Below are positions 58,573 to 64,000 of a stretch of DNA of 64,000 bases, in pieces. How positions within the stretch are numbered: the first letter of the stretch is position 1; each line of letters opens with the position of its first letter. The position numbers and the translations under genes were made by a program. The notes beneath the pieces were generated by a model. The model was not told where the DNA came from. It saw only the letters and a list, made by a program, of their open reading frames with translations, and did no database searches. Source of the stretch: Symbiopectobacterium purcellii (lineage in GTDB: Bacteria; Pseudomonadota; Gammaproteobacteria; Enterobacterales; Enterobacteriaceae); assembly GCF_019797845.1 (NCBI RefSeq), contig NZ_CP081864.1, forward strand, positions 868,001 through 932,000, in the 5' to 3' direction.

Positions 58573-59668
58573 GGCCAATTCCCACACAAAATGCAACAAA
58601 GTGACCCACTGGCCAGACCTGGATAAAATCACCGTTCTGGCCCTACTGGAGAGCCCGTTGCATGCAGGGAAAACATCTGACTCAGAAAGAACGCTTCTAC
58701 ATCGAAAAACGACGTGATAATGGGGTTAACCAGTCCACCATCGCCAGGGAACTTGAGCTTCCACGCTCTACCATCAGCAGGGAGCTCAGACGCAATACCG
58801 ACGCCGCTTTCAACGGTGTCTATTCCTGCAGAAGGGCGGAAAACCTGGCCAGAGGGCGGCGTCAGAAAGCACGGCCGGACAACGTGGAACCGCACATTCA
58901 GGACGTTATCTTGCAAGCTTTGTCTACACACCTCCCCTGAGGTCATCAGTGAACGTCTGCTCCTGGAATTTGGCCTGTCGGTCAGCAAGAACTCTCTCTA
59001 TCGTTATATCCAGCAAGAGCGCCAGGCCGGGGGAGACCTGTACCAGCAGCTCCCGCATCGGGGAAAACGGTATAACTATCAGACCGACCAGACCAGGCGG
59101 GGTCCTATTCCCAACCCCCAACCGTGTTGGCATTGAGCACCGGCCTGCCGCAGCGGACCTCAAAAAACAGCCCGGACACTTTGAAATTGATACCATTTTT
59201 GGTAAAGATCAGAAGTCATTTCTGCTGACGCTGGTCGATAACGCCGTCAAGCTGGTCATTATTCGCAAACTGCCCAACAAGCGCGCAGAGAGCGTGGTAG
59301 CGGCTTTCAGGGACATCGTCGCCAATACCTTCTGCGATTTTAAAACCCTGACCGCCGACAACGGTTCTGAATTTGCCCAGCACGAGCAGATAACGAAAAT
59401 CACGGGGGCACCGGTCTACTTTGCCCGGCCGTATCATCCCTGGGAGCGTGGATTGAATGAGCATACCAACGGGCTGATACGGCGTTTTTACCCCAAGGGA
59501 ACAGACTTCAATCAGGTCACCCATCGCAAGATTGCTGCACTTGAACATCTGCTCAACACGCGAGGGAGAAAATCACTTGGCTATCGCTCTCCGAATGAGG
59601 TATTTTTAACGCATTTACAGGCGGCTTAATGCCCTACCGTTTTGTGGCGTTTCGACTGGGAATTAGCC
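58573..59668 (+). mobile_element. IS30-family element
   Basis: About 1.1 kb bounded by matching ends GGCCAATTCCCA (58573) and, on the minus strand, GGCTAATTCCCA (59668); the similarity continues imperfectly for about 25 bases inward. The left flank is IS66 tnpB and the right flank IS110, so no target duplication can be matched. Confidence 0.75.
58662..59629 (+). pseudogene. IS30-family transposase with two frameshifts
   Basis: Frame 1 (58662-58940) carries the N-terminal HTH (LTQKERFYIEKRRDNGVNQS, IARELELPRSTISRELRRNT). Around 58930 the homology moves to the next frame (TSPEVISERLLLEFGLSVSK), consistent with a 1-nt change. At about 59110 it moves again, caused by an exact 7-bp tandem duplication, CCCAACC twice. 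The last frame has the DDE domain: HFEIDTIFGKD, LTADNGSEFAQH and RPYHPWERGLNEHTNGLIRR. Not functional as it stands. Confidence 0.85.
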
Positions 59669-60647
59669 CCCCGCGTATGGATGAGCCGGAGCGTCGGGTT
59701 ACCGGTGCCAGATCAGCATAGGCTGCGAGATGTGCGGCAGAGGCGAAGGCGCGACAGGCGACCTCAGTGAGGAGTCTGGCTGCGGTCCTGACACCGACTC
59801 CGGGCATGCTGGTCAGGACCGGGTAAAGAGGGTGAGCAAGAACCCGCTGTTCCACCTCAAGGGCCACCTCGTTTCTTTGCTTACGCAGAGTTATGAGCTG
59901 GAGTGCCAGACGTGGCAGAACAACGACAGCAGCATTCGTGCCCGGAACGACGACGGTTTGCTCGGTCAGTGCCTGGGTGATATCTGTAGCAAGGCGTTTT
60001 CCCAGACGAGGTGCGAGTTTGCAGAGCTGGGTTGCCAGCTTCTTCTCACCCAGCGAAGCGAGTTTTTCGGGTGAGGGATATCGCTGGAGAAGATCGAGTA
60101 CTGCCGGATGCTCCAGCCGTGGGCCGAGGACGCGTTCCAGTGCCGGATGTATCTGGGTCAACAGGTCGCGGATACGGTTGCTGGCCTGCGTTGTCTGTGC
60201 GGCAAGAGCATCATCGAAGCCGCAGAGCATGGAGAGTTCGGCGATTTGCTCGTCAGCCAGCTTTAGCGTGCGTAGCGCGTGAGGCAGGGTACGGGCAGCC
60301 TCGGAGATGATAGCCGCATCGCGGGCATCGGTTTTGGCTTCACCGGCATGTAAGTCGGCGATGCGGCGCATTGCCAGCCCGGGGAGGTACCCGACAAGGA
60401 CGCCTTCAGAGCGGGCAACGGCGACAGGTAACGCGCCGATGGTGGCTGGCTGGTCAACAACCAGCAGTATCCGACCATGCTGTTTCAGGTCAGATATCAG
60501 TGACCTGAGTTTGGTTTCGTCGTTGGGTAATGCTTTATCGAACAGTCGCTTACCGGAACAATTAACGGCAACAGCGTGATGTGTATCTTTACCGACATCA
60601 ACGCCAATAAAGACCTGGACGGATTCGTAATCGCTGGATTCGGTCAT
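59669..60647 (-). pseudogene. IS110-family transposase, 3' end cut by IS30
   Basis: DEDD-type recombinase. ATG 60647 with GGGAGAC upstream; the RuvC-like N-terminus FIGVDVGKDTHHAVAV is present, with KTDARDAAIISEAART. The C-terminal Transposase_20 domain runs through LTSMPGVGVRTAARLL to LAPVTRRSGSSIRG. At that point the IS30 end begins, removing the conserved GN-K-L region with the catalytic Ser. About 326 residues remain of about 400. Confidence 0.88.
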
Positions 60648-60885
60648 TCTGTCTCCCTGTTTATACGGGTTAACCAGATAACCATGGGGAGCGGGTACCG
60701 GCATCCACGTTACAGACGGTCCCGGCAAAAGTGCCTGACCTGACCCCTATCAGCGGTTACCAACGCCCCACCAGACCCGGTGACATCACCCCCCGGATCA
60801 TGGACGACTGGGGGCAGTAATCATGCCGGGTCTGGCTGGCTAACACCCCAGTATAAGGGGTTCGAATAAAGTAACGGGGCTTTTG
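60648..60885 (-). mobile_element. IS110 left-end non-coding region, possible bridge RNA
   Basis: Non-coding sequence upstream of the IS110 recombinase. It holds a long-range inverted repeat CCAGACCCGG (60772-60781) / CCGGGTCTGG (60824-60833) and smaller repeats. IS110-group elements such as IS621 encode their guide (bridge) RNA in this place. That this copy makes such an RNA is inference. Confidence 0.4.
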
Positions 60886-61481
60886 TCATGCTGACCTCGC
60901 GAGTGATTGAACAGACTGAGCAGCGTTGGCCATGTCATTGACCGTCTGAGCACCCTGCTGTAGTTGCTGAACCTCTGCCGCCTGCTGTTGTGCCGCCTGT
61001 TGTTGCTGCATGATTTGAGCCACTTCATCTTCACTACGCAGCCATTTGGCCGGTGCACCAGAGCCACTGATTGTGTCGCGGATCATGCTGTTGATATCCA
61101 CATTGACAGCGCCAGGTGCTTGTTCAATCTGAGCAGCACCCAATAGAATCTGCGCCACTGCTTGAGACTGTCCTTGCTTCTCTTGCCCCAAAGCAGCCTG
61201 TAGAGGGCTCTCAAAGGTGAACTGTACATCTTCACCCTGAAGCGACTGCGGGATATCGTAGATCAAGCCAAAGGCCCCGCACGCATCAACTTACTAAACG
61301 TCATGTCACAAAGGTCACCGTTATATTCCGGCTCCATTGGGGCGAATAGCGGGGTTGCTTGCCGGATGTACTCTTGCACGCGCTGGCTGACCTCATACGC
61401 CGTCATGCCGCTGGTATTGGGTAACGTCAGGCTATTGAGATAGAACGCCTGGTGGATCATGTTGCGCACATCATCACGCAT
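60886..61481 (-). pseudogene. Phage portal (head-to-tail connector) remnant, frameshifted
   Basis: Two overlapping frames, 61481-61263 and 61266-60886, join to one protein piece. The first ends DMTFSKLMRAG; one missing G near 61275 shifts it, and the second continues FGLIYDIPQSLQGEDVQFTFESPL and ends with GAPAKWLRSEDEVAQIMQQQQ, the C-terminal pattern of T7-like portal proteins. The N-terminal part is missing. It lies between IS110 and a MITE-like repeat. Confidence 0.75.
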
Positions 61482-61482
61482 G

Positions 61483-61655
61483 GGCGTTGTTGAATAAATA
61501 GATATTATGCTGCGCAGCCATAAAGGCTGCGGATTCCCTTAACGTAAAATCAGTATGTTACACCCAGAGCTTGGTGGTGCACCCCGGGGTGAGCAGCATT
61601 TTCGTCCAAAAAAGGCATGTCAGAACAGCATTATTCCCTATTATTCAACAAAGCC
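61483..61655. mobile_element. MITE-like element with IS903-type ends
   Basis: 173 bases with ends GGCGTTGTTGAATAA (left) and GGCTTTGTTGAATAA (minus strand, right), which match IS903/IS5-family termini. No transposase frame inside and no clear target duplication. It truncates the phage portal remnant. Confidence 0.6.
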
Positions 61656-61691
61656 GTTATGCCCTGTAAAACCCCTAACCGGACACGATCC

Positions 61692-62138
61692 ATGACACCC
61701 TATGTGGCACTTTCTACCGCGTTCCGTAGCCAGATTGGCAAACTCTGGTCAATTAATTCTGAGCTGCCTCAGTCTAAGGCTGCACAAGCTCTCGCTGATG
61801 AAGCCTATCGCTCTGGACTGCTTAATGAACCCCGGAAGTTGTCTGGAACTGCCCTCGCGGACTGGGGACGCTCGGGTAAGATCCCCGCCTGGGCCGCGCT
61901 AAGCGCGCTACGTTTACTCATTAATAGTGGTTGGCGGCCAGCAAGCAATGTCGATTGGGCTGGCATGACGTCGTTACTCTTACGATTAGATAAAAAGCTC
62001 GACACTTCCACCGGCGCAGTGCTTGATGAGCTTTTGGCTCTCCTGCCACCTGGGTTAGATAAAAATATTGCCGCCGGTTGGTTTTGCGCAGCAATTGAGG
62101 AGCACAAGAATTTCGTACACGAAAATGTGCAGCGATGA
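61692..62138 (+). CDS. Hypothetical protein
   Basis: 148 residues from ATG 61692; a start at 61617 would lie in the MITE-like repeat. It reads as a soluble, mostly helical protein (SKAAQALADEAYRSGLL, AWAALSALRLLINSGW, AVLDELLALLPPG). I recognise no family. Its setting among phage and plasmid debris suggests an accessory origin. Confidence 0.5.
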   Translation: MTPYVALSTAFRSQIGKLWSINSELPQSKAAQALADEAYRSGLLNEPRKLSGTALADWGRSGKIPAWAALSALRLLINSGWRPASNVDWAGMTSLLLRLDKKLDTSTGAVLDELLALLPPGLDKNIAAGWFCAAIEEHKNFVHENVQR

Positions 62139-62210
62139 TGCCTGGTGCCGCTAACGTGGGAAATGCGCTGAGATGGAAACGATGAACGTGACTTGATCAC
62201 GAGAAAAAAG

Positions 62211-62750
62211 TTAGCTCAATCTGGCCTTGGGGAGATCTTGCCAGCGCGTGGTATAAGCTGGGGAAAGCATATCTCGTTTCATGGCCCAGCTATTATCTAT
62301 TCCTTGGCCTGCAAACCAGACTTTACCCAATCCTGAGCGGTTGATGTTGTCAATCGCAAGCATTAAGGCTTCGCTTTGCAATCGCGGCTGTATCTGATCA
62401 AACAGGTTTAGCTGGGACACGCCAGTCGGCGTAAAATTATTCAACATGATGCCGCCTTTCGCGTAGCGGTACCCATCGCGCCAAATATGATCCAGTGCTG
62501 TGACCGCTGCGGCGATAATATCACGTGTGTCCTGCGTTGGTACGGCTAGGTTCTGGCTGGTCTGATTATTGTAGTAAGGCTCTTTTGCGGCAAAAGGTGA
62601 GGTTCTGATGAAGACAACAATATGGCGGCAGTACTGGCGCTCTTGTCGCAACTTTTCAGCTGCCCGTTCGGCATATTGACAGACAGCCTGGCGCATCTCT
62701 TCATATTCGGTGATGCGGGTGCCGAAGCTTCTACTGGGTCTGAGGTCCAA
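62211..62750 (-). pseudogene. umuC: UmuC (DNA polymerase V) C-terminal fragment
   Basis: About 175 residues matching the end of UmuC: SRSFGTRITEYEEMRQAVCQYAERAA, RTSPFAAKEPYYNNQ, GVSQLNLFD and the C-terminal GIDNSWAMKRDMLSPAYTTRW. The polymerase catalytic palm with its acidic residues, about 240 residues, is missing. The break near 62740 is beside the Tn3-type transposase gene. Plasmid-type umuC (mucB/impB-like) is likely the source. Confidence 0.85.
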
Positions 62751-62767
62751 TCGTGTAAAAAACCACG

Positions 62768-64000
62768 TTAAGAAGATAATTCATTGTTTAAATTGAAATT
62801 TAATGACCTCAATTCTCCCTTCAAAATATCTTCCGGCAGGGTAAACGTATAGTGCCCCAGCATGTTGATATGACCGTGCATCAGTGGCGAAAGCCGGGCA
62901 ATATGCTCATCCTCTGGCGTCTCGCCTGTTGAGCGAAGGTGTGAAAGCGCCTCCTGCATATAAAGAGAATTCCACAGTACTACTGCATTAGTGACCAGAC
63001 CAAGGGCACCCAACTGATCTTCCTGCCCTTCACGGTAGCGCTTTCTGATCTCTCCACGCTGACCATAACAGATGGCTCTGGCTACAGCATGACGGCTCTC
63101 TCCCCGGTTGAGTTGGGTCAGGATACGACGACGATAATCCTCATCATCAATATAATTAAGCAGATACAACGTCTTGTTGACTCGTCCAACCTCCATGATG
63201 GCCTGAGCCAGCCCTGACGGGCGGGTACTCCTGAGCAGGGAACGGATAAGTTCCGAAGCATGGATCGTGCCCAGTTTGAGGGAGCCGGACGCCCGCATCA
63301 TTTCATCCCAGTGGCTTTCAATCTTTGGCAGCGCCACACATCCCCGAGCCAGTTCATCCAGTACACCGTAATGGGAATTTTTGTCTATCCGCCAGAATAC
63401 GGCCTCACCGGCATCCGCCAGCCGGGGCGAAAACTGATACCCCAGTAGCCAGAACAGGCCAAATATAATGTCGCTGGCTCCGGCCGTGTCTGTCATTATC
63501 TCTACCGGATTCAGGCCGGTCTGTTGTTCCAGTAGCCCTTCCAGGACAAAGATAGAATCCCTCAGCGTCCCGGGGATAACGATACCGTGGAATCCGGAAT
63601 ACTGATCGGAAACGAAGTTGTACCAGGTGATACCGCGTCCGGAACCAAAGTATTTTCTGTTAGGGCCTGAATTGACGGTTTTCACCGGGGTGACAAATCG
63701 CATACCATCCGCTGAAGCTACCTCGCCGCCGCCCCAGTGGCTGGCAAGCTCCAGCGTGGACTGAAAATCAACCAGCCGGGCATTAGCGCTGACCAGCGTT
63801 TCTGCCCGGAGGTAATTCTGTTTCACCCAGCTGAGACGGTGGCGAGTCAGTGCCGGGATATTGTGCTTTATCAGCGGTTCATGCCCGATATTACAGGCCT
63901 CAGCCAGCAATACGGCACACAGGCTGACGTTAAGATCCTTTGCTCTCGCTTCAGATTCACTGACGTGCGTAAACTCACGGGTAAAACCAGTTCTGGCGTC
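62768..64000 (-). CDS. tnpA: Tn3-family transposase TnpA, N-terminus outside window
   Basis: C-terminal 400 residues of a Tn3-type DDE transposase: SWVKQNYLRAETLVSANARLVDFQ-like, SADGMRFVTPVKTVNSGPN with the first Asp, VEIMTDTAGASDIIFGLFWLLGYQFSPRL, and TNAVVLWNSLYMQEAL near the end. The frame is open to the window edge. The usual 38-base terminal repeat is not evident after the stop, so this end of the transposon may be missing. Confidence 0.88.
   Translation of the reverse strand, partial: DARTGFTREFTHVSESEARAKDLNVSLCAVLLAEACNIGHEPLIKHNIPALTRHRLSWVKQNYLRAETLVSANARLVDFQSTLELASHWGGGEVASADGMRFVTPVKTVNSGPNRKYFGSGRGITWYNFVSDQYSGFHGIVIPGTLRDSIFVLEGLLEQQTGLNPVEIMTDTAGASDIIFGLFWLLGYQFSPRLADAGEAVFWRIDKNSHYGVLDELARGCVALPKIESHWDEMMRASGSLKLGTIHASELIRSLLRSTRPSGLAQAIMEVGRVNKTLYLLNYIDDEDYRRRILTQLNRGESRHAVARAICYGQRGEIRKRYREGQEDQLGALGLVTNAVVLWNSLYMQEALSHLRSTGETPEDEHIARLSPLMHGHINMLGHYTFTLPEDILKGELRSLNFNLNNELSS

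Noticed and set aside
60840..61067. 75-codon frame over the IS110/portal junction
   Set aside because: It overlaps the portal remnant in another frame and crosses an element boundary; no protein features.

Overview
The window is chromosomal DNA of an enterobacterium (Enterobacterales). The evidence is a tmRNA with the ANDENYALAA tag, long runs of genes in the E. coli order, an ERIC element, and classical Fur, LexA, sigma-32 and sigma-E sites. Genes for D-apionate use and a TonB receptor/M16 protease/ABC system of the kind used to steal iron from host protein suggest a plant-associated lineage such as Pectobacteriaceae. The genus cannot be fixed from the sequence alone. Gene-order comparisons and reference protein lengths below are from memory of E. 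coli and relatives.

Layout. (1) 1-7.1 kb: housekeeping block ssrA(partial)-smpB / ratA-rnfH / bamE / recN / nadK / grpE / mntH. (2) 7.2-13.6 kb: a sugar-acid locus with an iron-type alcohol dehydrogenase, two tandem DgoK-like kinases, an MFS permease, a KDPG/KDPGal-type aldolase and an IclR regulator. (3) 13.7-27.5 kb: nudK, tkt, talA and maeB, the E. coli neighbourhood, split by about 7.7 kb encoding derI on one side and transporter-lerK-lerI-oiaC-apnO plus a SorC regulator on the other. Together these would convert D-apionate through 3-oxo-isoapionate, L-erythrulose and erythrulose phosphates to D-erythrose 4-phosphate, which talA and tkt (co-directional with derI) would feed into the pentose phosphate pathway. 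(4) 27.5-41 kb: yaiI, hemF, ypeA, then an ERIC element and a Fur-controlled FecI/FecR/TonB-receptor/M16/ABC locus inserted before yfeY and yfeX. (5) 41-48.5 kb: cysM, macAB, a divergent two-component system, and a gene made of 38-residue HTH-like repeats broken by an 11-bp duplication. (6) 48.5-56.3 kb: ptsHI-crr, cysK, cysZ, zipA, then yjeH and ubiK in place of the expected ligA. (7) 56.4-64 kb: an IS graveyard with IS5, IS481, IS66, IS30, IS110 and Tn3 pieces, a phage portal fragment, a MITE-like element and a umuC fragment.

A recurring theme is recent sequence decay. The transketolase gene lacks about 44 codons, cysM lacks about 14 codons, cysK carries a 15-bp tandem duplication, the repeat-protein gene an 11-bp one, and the IS30 transposase a 7-bp one. 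With the heavy IS load this suggests a lineage prone to slippage and gene loss, or assembly artefacts that reads could exclude. The less-described items are the 38-residue repeat protein, the paired DgoK locus and the ECF-controlled import system.
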